Counted from the stretch's first letter, positions 9,801-20,135 are shown. The stretch: DNA of 23,535 nt from Chara braunii (GCA_003427395.1 BFEA01000065.1:1593467-1617001); one strand, 5' to 3'. Notes: generated by a model not told the origin, from the sequence alone. Numbers and translations: made by a program.

Positions 9801-10660
9801 CGAGAGAGAGATGGAGAGGGAGAGAGAAAACGGAGAGAGAAAAAAAAACGAAGAGAGAGAGAGAGAGAGAGAGAGACAAAAAAAAAACACAAACTTCATT
9901 GCAAACACAAGATAGAGTTAAAATAAACCTTTCTGTGTGTATGTGTGTATATGTGTGTGTGTGTGAGAGAGAGAGCGTATAACATCAATACATACACTAT
10001 TACACGTGTTTGTGTATATGCCTGTGTGTGTATGTGTGTGCTTGTGTGTGTATGTGTGTGTGTGTTTGTGCATTTATGTGTGTGCGTCCATCGATAAACT
10101 GAACAAACTTGAATGAATCTTCTGCTATATCATAAAAATATATACCAATATACTTGTGTGTGTGTATGTACTTCCATCATATATACTAATATGCTTGTGT
10201 GTGTGTGTTTACTTCCATCAATAGGATGAACAAAATCAGAATGTCTGTATGTGTTTGTATCTGTATGTGTGTATGTGTGTGCGTCTGTTTGTGTATGTGT
10301 GTGTGTGTGTGTGTATCTGTGCGTGTGTGCGTGTGCATGTGTGTGTGTGTTTGTACATTGTGTAGAGGAAATCGACATATCGGGGAAGTAGCAGGGGGAG
10401 AGAGAGAGACTCTCTTACAATACACCTATACACCAACACACACACATGCACAGAGGCATGCAAACAATAAAACAATCAATCAACCAATCAATCAATCAAA
10501 GAGATTGTATTTTATTTTCTTTGTCATCGGATTAGTCGGGCAGGGTGTACATGAATGTGAGGGGAGAGGGAGGGTGGAGGGGAGGAGGGGGGGGATCTCT
10601 CTCTCCCCTAGTGTTAAACCCACTCAATCAATCAATCAATTCATCTATCAATTAGTGTAA
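9801..10660. repeat. Microsatellite cluster: GA, imperfect GT, AATC
   Basis: A GA tract covers 9801-9886. Imperfect GT tracts with interspersed TATG and CTGT occupy 9934-9975, 10006-10087, 10154-10210 and about 10240-10355. A short CA tract lies near 10436-10446 and AATC repeats at about 10470-10500 and 10624-10640. The open frames here, on both strands, are Cys/Val or His/Thr dipeptide repeats and are not genes. Confidence 0.95.
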
Positions 10661-10902
10661 TCATCTATCAATGCGTTTTTTGATCGACTGATTGATTCTT
10701 TGATTTGATGATTTGTTTGTAATCTGTTTGAAAACACTACCGGACTGTTCATAAACTCGTGCGTCATTTCTGACCTGGAAGAGAGGGGGGAAGGGGGGGG
10801 GGAAAAAGCAGAGGATGGACGTCGGGGACGGATGAGAGTATGTCTTTGTCTCTCTCTGAATCAATCAGTTGATCATTTCGATTGATGACAACACCGAGCT
10901 GA

Positions 10903-12336
10903 CATTTTGAAAATGTGATCGCAAAGCAACAATGTTATTCTTCTAGTGATTTGCTCTGCTCCTTTGTTTTGTATCGTTCAGATCTGCATGAGTTTTGCTA
11001 CAATGTTGCTCGGATCAGTTACCCTGTTCCGGTTTGCATTGCTGCTCCTTTACATTTTTTGTACCAAATGTGTTCATCAGCATGCATCATCGAAATTGTA
11101 TGATATTTGTTTGTGTATCAAGAGTAGTCAATCAATCTATGACGTTTGCAACCAAGTTTGATGAGCGTGCGCGACCTTTTCTCTTGCCTGATTGCTTTTT
11201 CATACATCGAATGTCTATTATGGTGAAAAATTGTCTTTTTCGTCATCGTTAAATCTGTTTTGTATTGTTTTGCATAATGACTCGATGATAAATTCACAGT
11301 GCGTCGTGGACATCTACGTTTTACCTGAATTTCTTGAATTATTTTTTTTTTTCTTCATAATATACGAATTTTTTCACTGTTTAAGGTACGCGGTGCATAG
11401 TAATATGTTTTGAAACATTGTGACATTCAACAAACCATTCTGCTTGCTTGTCTTTCTGTTTTTGTTTTTCCTAAGTCATCATTTGTAGCTTCATGATTTG
11501 GACAACTAATAATTGAAAGTATCAGAACTTTCATATTTCAATGCCAATGTAAGATAGTCATTTTTCTATATCTCTATGTATGGTATTGGGCGGGTGATTC
11601 ACATCTTTGCACATTTATACGATGCGGAGAGGAGGGGGAGGGAGGGACTGGTTTGCGTTATATTGCACATGCACAAATGCCAGTACATAGTTGATGAGAA
11701 ATTTTGCACACATATGTGTTTTGCGATCTGCATAATTGTGTCAAGACCTCCTACAATGGGAGAGAACGATGTCATCAGCTGTTTATTATGCTCAACAAAT
11801 ATGACAAACAGTGAAAGAGTGAATTACTACCGAACTTTATTTCTTTGTATGTGAATATCGATGTTGAAGAAAATGAGTATCGTCAGCGCTACAGACTGAA
11901 CAATCACTATTTCATTGCCTCGGTTATTGTAAAAATTTGAAGTTTTCGACGGATGCTCATACATATCCGTTTTTGATGTCAAAGTCGAATTCTTATTTTT
12001 GACGAACTTGTATTTTGTGTTTTTGAAGGAGACAAGTTATTTGACATTGTGCAACCCCTTGTGATGACACTCTAAGAATGCAGTACTATCGATGTATCGT
12101 GTGACGACTTTTGGTGGGTGATTGTTGACTCTCCCTTTGTGACTATCAATTATAAACACTTCATGAGACGTTTTTTCCCACAAATTGAATTGTTTCCACA
12201 CATGGAGTTTATGTACGCTGGACATAATCTTGTGGAGTCTACCGAGTTCTTCTTCGTTTTCTTAAATCATCGCTTAGTCCACCGAGCGTACTCTGTTCTG
12301 CTTACAGAGTCTCTTCTCAATCTACTCTTGGCTTAG
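10903..12336 (+). pseudogene. Decayed AT-rich protein gene, unknown family, plus strand
   Basis: Plus-strand pieces read as protein in a consistent direction: 10903-11103 (SDLHEFCYNVARISYPVPV), 11192-11413 (SQCVVDIYVLPEFLELF), 11576-11854 (a Cys-rich piece with a CLLC pair), 11815-11940 (NIDVEENEYRQRYRLNN), 11933-12064 (KFEVFDGCSYISVFDVKVEF) and 11977-12336 with one TAA at 12073. The last stretch (CDDFWWVIVDSPFVTINYKH, FFPQIELFPHMEFMYAGHN) is the most protein-like and ends at TAG 12334-12336. Overlapping open pieces at 11815-11854, 11933-11940 and 11977-12064 mark probable frameshifts. No domain is recognised. It faces away from the 8.3-9.6 kb remnant. Confidence 0.5.
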
Positions 12337-12469
12337 TCCTTTGGTGCTATGTAGTACCACCTTACCACACTGGTACAACATTTTGTAATTGAGCGCGCTG
12401 TTTGACATGTTCATACAGTATATGGTGTTAATACAACCCTCTACTACCTATGCTCACGGCAATACGTAA

Positions 12470-13195
12470 CATCAATACAACACTTCAATGATATATTCAC
12501 AAAGTATCCCGCTGTTGAACATAGTTGTTTTGCTCGCACGGTCGTTGTCGTGCTTACACAACATACTCTCACCGTGTTCGTCACATATTCGTTGTTCATT
12601 CCGCATACTGCCATAACCAAGAAGTAGTTATTAATTAAATAATAAATAAAAATTTTAAAAATCTTGTTCAGAAACTATATGGTTGCAACACATTCGAGTC
12701 CCCTGACCTATACTTTACACTGTTCATTCTGTATGAGCTCGTTGCCTCTTTATGTGGTGGCCTTGCATATGATTAAAACACTTAATTGAGACTAGTTCAA
12801 AAATGTTTATAAATAATAAATATCATAATAATGTTCTTATCGTGGTGGCCGAGCAAAGACCTTCATTTAGGGTCGTGCTACCGCACTCGCTGCCCACTTG
12901 ATTTCTCGCCAAATAGGTAACAATAGAAATGAATCTCGAGCAAGAAACATAGTTAGGTTCATCATCACCGTGCATGCGACACTCCACTTGATCTCTCACC
13001 AACAGGTTCGTACATCAGGAGAAATGAACACATTTTATGTGCTCATGTGTTCGTGATTCCCACGCATGACTGATCCTCATGTGTGACTGATCACCACATG
13101 TGATTAACCACCATCTAGAATAATGTCCCCCATGCCCGAATGTGACTCATGACTCTGACCTGGTTCATGTACAGGCAGATAAGAGCAAACCCTGT
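12470..13195 (+). repeat. 726 bp direct repeat, copy 1
   Basis: This block aligns over its whole length with 16178-16903, both 726 bp, in the same orientation with scattered substitutions. Shared landmarks are GTATCCCGCTGTT, TTGCTCGCACGGTCGTTGT, TTATTAATTAAATAATAAAT, ATTCGAGTC, CCCACTTGATTTCT and CCCCCATGCCCGAATGTGAC. It ends at GAGCAAACCCTGT in both copies. No long frame is conserved between copies. There are no obvious terminal inverted repeats or target duplications, so it may be a non-autonomous or terminal-repeat-type sequence, or a segmental copy. Confidence 0.9.
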
Positions 13196-13479
13196 GTGTC
13201 TCTTGTGCGTTGTGCTCTTTCTTGATTCGTGCATCAATTAGAGCTCATAATTGGCTCCTTCCGATGACGCATTTCAAATGACGAGTTTTCGTGTGTGATT
13301 AAAGTCGGGGCCTACTCCTCGACTATACTCAGTGTGTCTTCCCCGTCACGAGTTCTTCTTAGACGCTTGATTAACCCTCCTCTATTAAACTCCTCGCGCA
13401 CTTTTCCCCACACACCACATGTTCTACATTTGTGCATCCCAAGCGTGCGTGGCTAGAGCATTGTGTGTACTCTAAACAT
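13196..13479. other. Spacer without recognised features
   Basis: Between copy 1 of the 726 bp repeat and the diverged tandem repeats there is mixed-composition sequence with no open frame worth reporting and no clear repeat. Confidence 0.5.
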
Positions 13480-14530
13480 CCTCTGGTCACTGTCGCCTGC
13501 TGATTGTCGTGCATTGACGTCCGCTGATTAGCGTGCTTTGATTACTGTTCGATGCTAATTATAATTCATTGATTTTCATTCACTAGTTACCGTGATTTCC
13601 CTTGGCTGATTATCACCGTTCAAACCGTGGTCTGGTTTTTATTCACTAATTACCGTGCACTATTCTCTGCCCACAGATTACCATGCCTGTTCAGTGTCCG
13701 CCGATTACCATGTGCTAATAAGAGTGCGCTAATAAGAGTGTGTTGATATACTGTGCGCAAATGATTAAAGTGCACTGAAATACCATGTGCTGAAATACCC
13801 TGTGCTGGAATACTCTGTACTGCTGAGTACTGTGCACTGAAATACGATGAACTAAAATCGAATGCGCTAACCACCATCTGCTGATCACCGTACGCTGATT
13901 AGACCCCTGACGAGGAGTCCGTGTGTTGACGAGACAGAGTACATCCTCTGGTGCGCTAATTACTACTTGCTAATTACTGTCCTCTACTTGTTGTACTCAA
14001 ATTAGAGTGTGCTGAAATGTTGCACACTACGCTGATTGGACCCCTATTGACTAGCCTGTGTATTGATCACACTGAGCACATCTTTTCGTGCGCTACTGTT
14101 CGTGGCTTGTTGGACGTGAAATGGGTTTGTTGAAATGCAGTGCACTGAAATACAGTGCGCTGACCATGGTCTGGTGATTACCATGCGTCGATGAGACCCG
14201 TGTTGAAGAGCCCATGTGTTGATTAGACAGAGCACATCCTCTCGTGCGTTGATTACCGTCCACTGATTGTTGTGCGCGCGTTAGAGTGCGCTGAAATACA
14301 GTGCGCTGACCACCGTCCTCTTATTGTCGTGCGTAGAGGAGACTCCGGTTGAGGAGCCTGTGTGTTGATCCGATGGAGCATATGGAGCATATCCTCTCGT
14401 GCACTGTTTATCGTGCGCTAATTCTTGTCCGCTGATTGTTGTGCGCGAGTTAGAGTGCGTTGAAATACTGTGCGCTGAAATACAGTGCATTAACCATCGT
14501 CCTCTGATTACCGTGCGCTGATCAGATCAG
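13480..14530 (+). repeat. Diverged ~137-156 bp tandem repeats built on short sub-repeats
   Basis: The phrase ACATCCTCTCGTGCG (with variants) recurs at 13941, 14078, 14234 and 14389, giving spacings of 137, 156 and 155 bp. Between them, short words such as GTGCGCTGAAATAC, GATTACCGTGCGCTGATTAG and CTGATTGTTGTGCGC recur, suggesting an older ~15-25 bp ancestor. Units also share GAGACCCGTGTTGAAGAGCC-like text. The short minus-strand open frames here are repeat products. Confidence 0.85.
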
Positions 14531-14815
14531 GATCTTGTCCTGGTTTGTGGGCCTGAAAGGAAACACACACTTGTGTGTTCCCATGCATGTCCAGTTAATG
14601 ATCCCTCCCTAACTACGAGCATGCATTCCGACTTATATCCGAGCGGGTCCGTTTGGTCTTTCATAAACAGTAGCTTGGGCCCCAGTCCTCCCGGTGATGC
14701 TTATGTGATAACGTCGGAGCCGGTTCAAAATGCCTGGGGCAGTCTTATGTCCAGGACCCAATTCCTAGTCGTAGGTTCATGTCCAAGATTATTCGGGTCA
14801 ATCCTCCGTAGCTTA

Positions 14816-15066
14816 GGCCGGTCCTTCGCACACAGACCCTCGTCTCTCGTCCTCTAGGCTGGTCCTCCGTACTTTAGGCAGGTCTTCCGCAAACAGGCTG
14901 GTCCTCCGCGAATTGGTACTGGTCCTCCGCGTTTTAGGCTGGTCATCCGTGAATCGGTACTGGTCCTCTGCGCGTTAAGTTGGTCCTCCGCGAATCGGTA
15001 CTGGTCCTCTACGCTTTAGGCTGGTCCTTCGCTCATTAGCCTTGGTCCTCGGTGCATTAGTCCAGC
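14816..15066 (+). repeat. ~20.5 bp minisatellite, 41 bp dimers
   Basis: GGTCCTCCGCG-type units start near 14881, 14900, 14921, 14941, 14962, 14982, 15003 and 15023. Spacer text alternates between GAATCGGTACT and TTTTAGGCT, so pairs form a 41 bp dimer. Units degrade toward both ends. No gene is supported here; the plus frame at 14573-14857 that enters it is unrecognised. Confidence 0.9.
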
Positions 15067-15331
15067 CCTGCTCGCTCAGGGTTAGTTCTCGGCTCCGTCC
15101 TTGGTACGTCAAGTCCACTCGCATACCCATGCACTGATCTCAAACGCACCTCAATTATGAGTCTGTATACAGCCCCCATTAGTCACCTTTATATGAGGTT
15201 GAAGTGACCTTTTAGTATGGCAGCAATCCATGAATCCTGTTGATAACCCCAAAAATGTCAGTCGATAGATTGTCGATTTTGTCTAATTAGACTATTTTAA
15301 TGGGACAATTTGTGCAAAAATCAGGGAACTA
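15067..15331. other. Spacer before the TIR element
   Basis: Mixed sequence from the minisatellite edge to the left terminal inverted repeat. It becomes AT-rich after 15240. No gene or repeat is recognised. Confidence 0.5.
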
Positions 15332-15392
15332 CACAAGCCGTTATCGGGTAGTTGAAAATTCAGGAATGAAAATCCTGAAGTGAGAATTTTTG

Positions 15393-15770
15393 GCAGTCTG
15401 AAAATCCTGAATGGTTTTGAAGTGGTGAAAGGTCCGAAGACCCTGAAAACCACCTGTTTAGGCAGGCTGCATCCTGAAGTGGTGAAGGGTGTCCTGAAGT
15501 GGTCAAGTGAGAGTTTTGGGCAGTCTGAAAATTCTGAATGGTCCTTTGTTGGTGAAAGGTCCCACGACCATGAAAACCACCCTTTACTATTTGAGGATGC
15601 AGCCTGCGTAAACAGGTGGTTTTCAGGGTCTTCGGAGCTTTCCCCACTTCAGGATCATTCAGGATTTTCAGACCTGAATGGTCCTGAAGTGGTGAAAGGT
15701 CCGAAGACCCTTAAAACCACCTGTTTAGGCAGGCTGCATCCTGAAGTGGTGAAGGGTGTCCTGAAGTGGT
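15393..15770. repeat. Four-copy module with direct and inverted copies; ~68 bp hairpin
   Basis: A ~85-110 bp module containing GGTCCGAAGACCCTGAAAAC and GGCAGGCTGCATCCTGAAGT occurs at 15393-15503 (plus), 15512-15596 (plus, diverged), 15593-15673 (inverted) and 15674-15770 (plus). The inverted copy abuts the last direct copy, so 15596-15664 pairs with 15674-15741 across a ~9 base loop with few mismatches. Transcribed, it would form a long stem. The open frames on both strands here (130 codons at 15380-15772; 95 codons at 15360-15647) are repeat products. Confidence 0.9.
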
Positions 15771-16177
15771 GATGAAAAATATGACTGTTGTTAACCTTCT
15801 CTCGGGAACTAAGGGTGGTGATGAAGATGGAGCCGCGCGACAGCACCCCCCCCCCCACCTTTTCTCGACGTCCCTGTGGAGCAGGTGGGTAAGGCAACAA
15901 GAACCGAAGACGTCGCTTTCCTCTCTTCCCACCATCGTTTCTCTCTTCTTGTGTCATTAACCACATTGTGTCTCTCACTCGCTGCATATCAAACTCCCAA
16001 TCGCAGTCTGCTGTTCAGATGGAATACCTAGACTGACCGTTGTCGTTTGCAGCATGCTCTGTCACACCCTTCAAACCGTTCTTATCCCTTGGTAACTCGT
16101 CTGAGCTATAAAGGTGGACCAAAGTCATGAGAGGCCGCATTCCACGGCAACGGCGCCACTAGTGGTCGGGTGAAGTG

Positions 16178-16903
16178 CATCAACACAACACTCCGATGAC
16201 ATATTCACATAGTATCCCGCTGTTTGACATAGTTCTTTTGCTCGCACGGTCGTTGTTGTGCTTACACAACATACTCTCCTCGTGTCCGTCACATATTTGT
16301 TGTTCACTCCCCATGCTGCAATAATCAAGAAGAACTTATTAATTAAATAATAAATAATTTTTTTGAAAAGCTTGTTCAAAAACTATATGGCTGCCCGACA
16401 TTCGAGTCTGCTGACCCATACTTAACACCGCCCAGTCTGCTTGAGCTCGCTGCCTCCTTGTTTGGTGGTCATGCATATGATGAAAACACTTAATTGGGGC
16501 TAGTCCAAAAATGCTTGTAAATAATAAATATTAGAACAATGTTCTGATCATGGTGGTAGAGCAAAGACCTTCACGTAGGGACGTGCTGCCGCACTGGCTG
16601 CCCACTTGATTTCTGACCAAATAGGGAAAAATAAAAATAAATCTCGAGAACGAAACATGGGTAGGTTCATCATCACTATGTATTTGACACTTCACTTGGT
16701 CTCTCACCAACAGGTTCGTTCATCAGGAGAAATGAGCACATCTTATGTGCTCATGCGCTCGCGATTGCCAGGCATGACTGGTCCTCATGTCTGACCGATC
16801 ACCACATGTGATTAACCACCGTTTAGAATAATGTCCCCCATGCCCGAATGTGACCCACGACTCTGACCTGGTTCGTGCACAGGCAGATAGGAGCAAACCC
16901 TGT
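16178..16903 (+). repeat. 726 bp direct repeat, copy 2 (inside the TIR element)
   Basis: This is the same block as 12470-13195, same length and orientation, lying wholly inside the 15332-17416 TIR element. Copy 1 has no such flanking TIRs. Either the element captured this sequence, or it inserted into the element, or the smaller block is a separate family. Short frames (16125-16379 minus, 16606-16794 plus) are not conserved between copies. Confidence 0.9.
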
Positions 16904-17146
16904 ATCAAAAGAAAAAAAATAGTTTTTTTGGGAATCAAGTTTGATTCCTTTGTTGTCAGAGTTCTTTAGTATATGAACAGTTGTTCATGTGTTGTTATGA
17001 AAGCAATCCTTATTTTCATCATGAACTCAATTAAACCAACATTGGTCCTGCAGTCAGTCGGGGAGCATCACGAAGAACAACAAAAACTCTACGTTGAATG
17101 AATGTTGGTCCAACGTTGAAAAACATGTTCGACTATTGTTGCTCTG

Positions 17147-17208
17147 TTTTTGAACTCTTGTTGAATTCTTGTTCAACTCTTGTTGAAAAACTTTTGAACT
17201 CTTGATGG
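17147..17208 (+). repeat. Short minisatellite, ~16-19 bp unit
   Basis: Variants of TTGAACTCTTGTTGAA repeat three to four times. It lies in the right part of the TIR element just before a run of 20 A (17228-17247). Confidence 0.8.
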
Positions 17209-17416
17209 TCAACATTAGTATGTCTTTAAAAAAAAAAAAAAAAAAAAGACATTGATTTTATCAATAAGTTTGTCATGTTTGTGTCTTCATGTTGCTCCTA
17301 CTCACGTTTTTATTTTCTGATGTCCACCTGTGTTTCTGGATAATGACAAATGACACAAAATACGTAAAAAAAATTCTTCATATTCAGAATTTTCAGCTAC
17401 CCGATAAGCGCTTGTG

Positions 17417-18370
17417 ATATTCAGTGGAAAATGCACGGGTTCTCCACAACTCTCTCTCTCCTAGATGTGAATAAGTTCATGACAACGTGACTTCATGGGA
17501 TCATTGTAAAACTTGCGTTACAAAATGACTCGTGGTCGTAGATTCAATGCTTTGTCATACTCAATGTCGTTATCACTGTCTCACTCTCACTCACATTCGC
17601 TCTGATTTTTTTTTTTTTTTTTTTTTTTTTTCTCTTTAGAAAAAAAAATAAAATAGGTGGGTGTGTCCCTCCCCTCCTCCATATCTAAATTAGTAGCTCT
17701 GAACCAGACTGCATTCAACTTTAATAAGATAAATATACTTGTATCTTATATATGAAATTTAACAGTACTTCCATGCACGTTTTTTTTTACTGTTACTGCA
17801 GTCATGAATGTTCATATATTGTTCGTTGTCCACAAATTACACATAAACAAACATACAAATTACAGTAAGTGTGTTGTTTTTTCACTTGTATCCTAAAATG
17901 AATAGTATAGTATTTGCTTGACCTGAAATTAATTGTATGACAAACAATTATTTGGATGGCGGGGAGTAATGGGTAAAGGTGGCCGGGGAGGGAGGAATAC
18001 ACAAAGGAGGGGGAAGGGAGAGGGGACAGTTTCACGTCACTGTTTGTATCTCGCTGACCTTTCTTCAATAACATTTGCAAACAAAGGTTTGTCCTGTGTA
18101 TAATTACTGGCTACTAAAAGCAGGAATTTTTTTTGCGACTTTTTGTAGTTCGAATTCCCTTTCCCGCCCTCCCTCTGCCCCGCCCCGCCCCCCACCTCCG
18201 CCACATATCTATCTATCTATCTATCTATCTATCCATCAATCTGTCAATCTATTTATCTATACTTATCTTTGCATATTTTTATCTATCTCTCTATCTTCTT
18301 TCATATGTACAGATCTACTTATGTGTGTGTTTTTGCTATACAAACCAATTATAAACGTAATACATAGCGC
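17417..18370. other. AT-rich stretch with T run and TATC microsatellite
   Basis: No gene is supported. It holds a T run at 17606-17631, a C-rich patch near 18165-18195, and a TATC/ATCT tetranucleotide tract at 18204-18233 followed by imperfect copies to about 18300. Open frames on either strand are short or made of the microsatellite (Ser/Ile/Tyr/Leu repeats). Confidence 0.7.
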
Positions 18371-19168
18371 TTATTTGTCATCTCTACTTAATACGTGAAA
18401 TCGTATTATTGTCTCGTCTGCCACTGAACTGGATTCGTCCAATTTGAATATTTTGAAGTCTACGAAAGTGTCTCATGCTCTAGCAGAATCTACAATTGCC
18501 CTTTTTATGACGTTAATTTCTTGAATTGTATTTTCTGTTGATCCAACTCTCTTCGTCATAAATATGTCACGTCTGATTACCATTTCGCAAAATGCGAACT
18601 GTTACAATGACACTCTCACACCGTGTTCTGCTCTCGCATATTGAAATACATTCAACAATGCTGACATAAATGCAAGATTTTCCCATGACTTATTCCCTTC
18701 ACTTCTGCAAGAGTGATTGTTACCCATCTCCGTTTAATATTAATTTCTCGATTTCTTTCATATATCAATCTGTAGCAAACGTACGATGGGGCGTCCCATT
18801 TCAACCAAAAACCACTCTTTTAACTTTGCAGATATCTATCCTCGAGATGTTGTCATGCAGCAGTTGCACTCCACCAAAACCTCTTTTGTTCCCCGTTCAC
18901 AAATATATTGAGTAAGACCCTGTGCAACCCGGTTTCCGAGTCTTGTGGCGACAATCTCTACCGTTCGCAAGTAGTCATCTTCTGACGGGTACATGTGAGA
19001 GTCGTACGCAGAGTCGAATGCGTATGTTTTAGCCACAGCCCGAAATAACTTATCCTTTATTTGTTTACTCCATCGACTGTCAAAAATACATTTTTTAACA
19101 CCTGTCTTCCTTTTCTTCAAAACGTCTGTGTTCCTTGTTGGAACTTCAGCATCCTCTAAACAAGGTTC
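18371..19168 (-). pseudogene. Decayed AT-rich protein gene, unknown family, possible 3' exon
   Basis: The first piece, 18836-19168, is open for 110 codons and strongly protein-like (KKCIFDSRWSKQIKDKLFRA, YDSHMYPSEDDYLRTVEIVA, NRVAQGLTQYICERG). After a TAG come 18758-18835 (ISAKLKEWFLVEMGRPIVRL), a shifted frame 18652 to ~18770, then a third frame 18371 to ~18690 with TAA at 18602 and TGA at 18473 (EMVIRRDIFMTKRVGSTEN, TFVDFKIFKLDESSSVADE), ending at TAA 18371-18373. The upstream edge has CTTGTTTAG before AGGATGCTG (19156/19155), a plausible 3' splice site. No known domain is recognised; a DNA-element or viral origin and a host gene are both open. Confidence 0.55.
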
Positions 19169-19171
19169 TCA

Positions 19172-19690
19172 AATAATTGCACATGCGAAATGATAAGTGA
19201 GATGCAAAACAAACAATGCAAAACAAACGAAAAATATACACTCCCCCAAATTAACAATTGCATCAAGTAACACGTCGTTGTATATATCATTTGTTCTGGG
19301 ACTTTATATAATTAAGGTTCGAATTTGTAGTACAAAAGTGATATTTTTTGTCATGAAATTGGAGGTCGTAGTTTAGGTAGTCATTTCTTTCTTCATATTA
19401 TTACTTTATAACTATATATTTTGTAGGAATCTGGAAATGAGAACAAATTTATAAAATTTAAGACATATTTCGATGAACTTTTTATTCATATTATGCAACT
19501 ATTTTATCATAATTTATGTATCAAAATGATTCATCGCTCGTTATAAACGATCTACCGGCAAAACTTCACAATAATATATAACAGACATACTTGTTTAGAA
19601 CAGAATGAATATCTACACTCAATCCAAATCATTACATACACATTCTCGTGGATGAACTCACACAAAGTCTGAATTCACCTTCTCCTTCAT
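19172..19690. other. Very AT-rich spacer or possible intron
   Basis: No convincing frame is present on either strand. It separates two minus-strand coding traces and could be an intron between them: GTGCGT at about 19698-19693 (minus) would be a weak donor and the TTTAG at 19156-19160 an acceptor. AT-rich blocks such as ATTATTACTTTATAACTATA occur at 19398-19417. Confidence 0.35.
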
Positions 19691-20135
19691 TCAACGCACT
19701 TCGTGAATGATTATCATTGGTTTGCTTCTGTGACGTATTCTCTCGATGTCCCCGTTCATCATGTTCATGACGTATTCCTTAGCGATGTTGTGATTGATAC
19801 GAGTTGTCTTCCGCCTCATCCGATAAAAAACATTCTTCTTTCCTATGTTTGTTGTTTCTGTTCCTCTTGACAGGTGATCTCTTGGAAGTATGAAGAACTT
19901 ATCTTGGAGTTTTTATCACGGGTCCTTCATTATCGTTGCAATTGACATTTTCCTCATCATGCGTGTGGAATGGTCGTTTCTTATATTTGACGGGGAGTTT
20001 CGTATATGCCACATCTTGCTTTGGAAAACCCTTGACGTGCTTCTGACTTCAATATGCAGGCATTCGGTTGAACAAATTATTCTCTTTTGCAGAAAATCCT
20101 TGACGTGCTTCTGTCCTGGAACACTTTTCGATCGT
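19691..20135 (-). pseudogene. Decayed gene for a basic hydrophilic protein, one homopolymer frameshift
   Basis: Three minus-strand pieces follow one another. 20052-20135 ends at a TGA. 19899-20048 reads KHVKGFPKQDVAYTKLPVKY and then an acidic DEENVNCNDNEG stretch. 19691-19912 is open for 73 codons without an ATG at its head and reads KLQDKFFILPRDHLSRG then a very basic YRMRRKTTRINHNIAKEYV and ERIRHRSKPMIIIHEVR, ending at TGA 19691. The second and third pieces overlap at 19899-19912, which contains an A5 run, the usual site of a one-base indel. The basic stretch suggests nucleic-acid binding, but no family is recognised. It could be the upstream exon of the 18.4-19.2 kb trace. Confidence 0.5.

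Larger units (their letters stand above)
15332..17416. mobile_element. Non-autonomous TIR DNA transposon-like element, 2,085 bp
   Basis: Seen: the left end begins CACAAGCCGTTATCGGGTAG and the right end, reverse-complemented, begins CACAAGCGCTTATCGGGTAG; the match continues through TGAAAATTC with about three mismatches in 29 bp, then weakens. The interior holds the 15393-15770 palindromic repeats and the second 726 bp repeat copy, and no transposase. Known: short TIRs without a transposase are typical of non-autonomous class II elements. I see no convincing target-site duplication (flanks ...AACTA and ATATT...), so the ends may be slightly off or eroded. Superfamily is unassigned. Confidence 0.65.

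Noticed and set aside
10130-10475. His/Thr-rich and Cys/Val-rich frames on both strands
   Set aside because: Direct translations of GT/CA microsatellites.
10903-11103. Faint resemblance of this piece to the C-terminal end of Argonaute/Piwi proteins (a Cys, Arg and Pro-Ala pattern)
   Set aside because: Only a handful of spaced residues agree, no catalytic residues are present, and what follows does not fit the family.
15360-15772. Long overlapping frames on both strands (130 and 95 codons)
   Set aside because: They arise from a self-complementary module present in direct and inverted copies; both strands look alike for that reason.
18836-19168. Possible relation to SAMD3-like transposon-associated proteins through a MYPS motif
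   Set aside because: One short motif is not enough and the surrounding residues do not align in my judgement.
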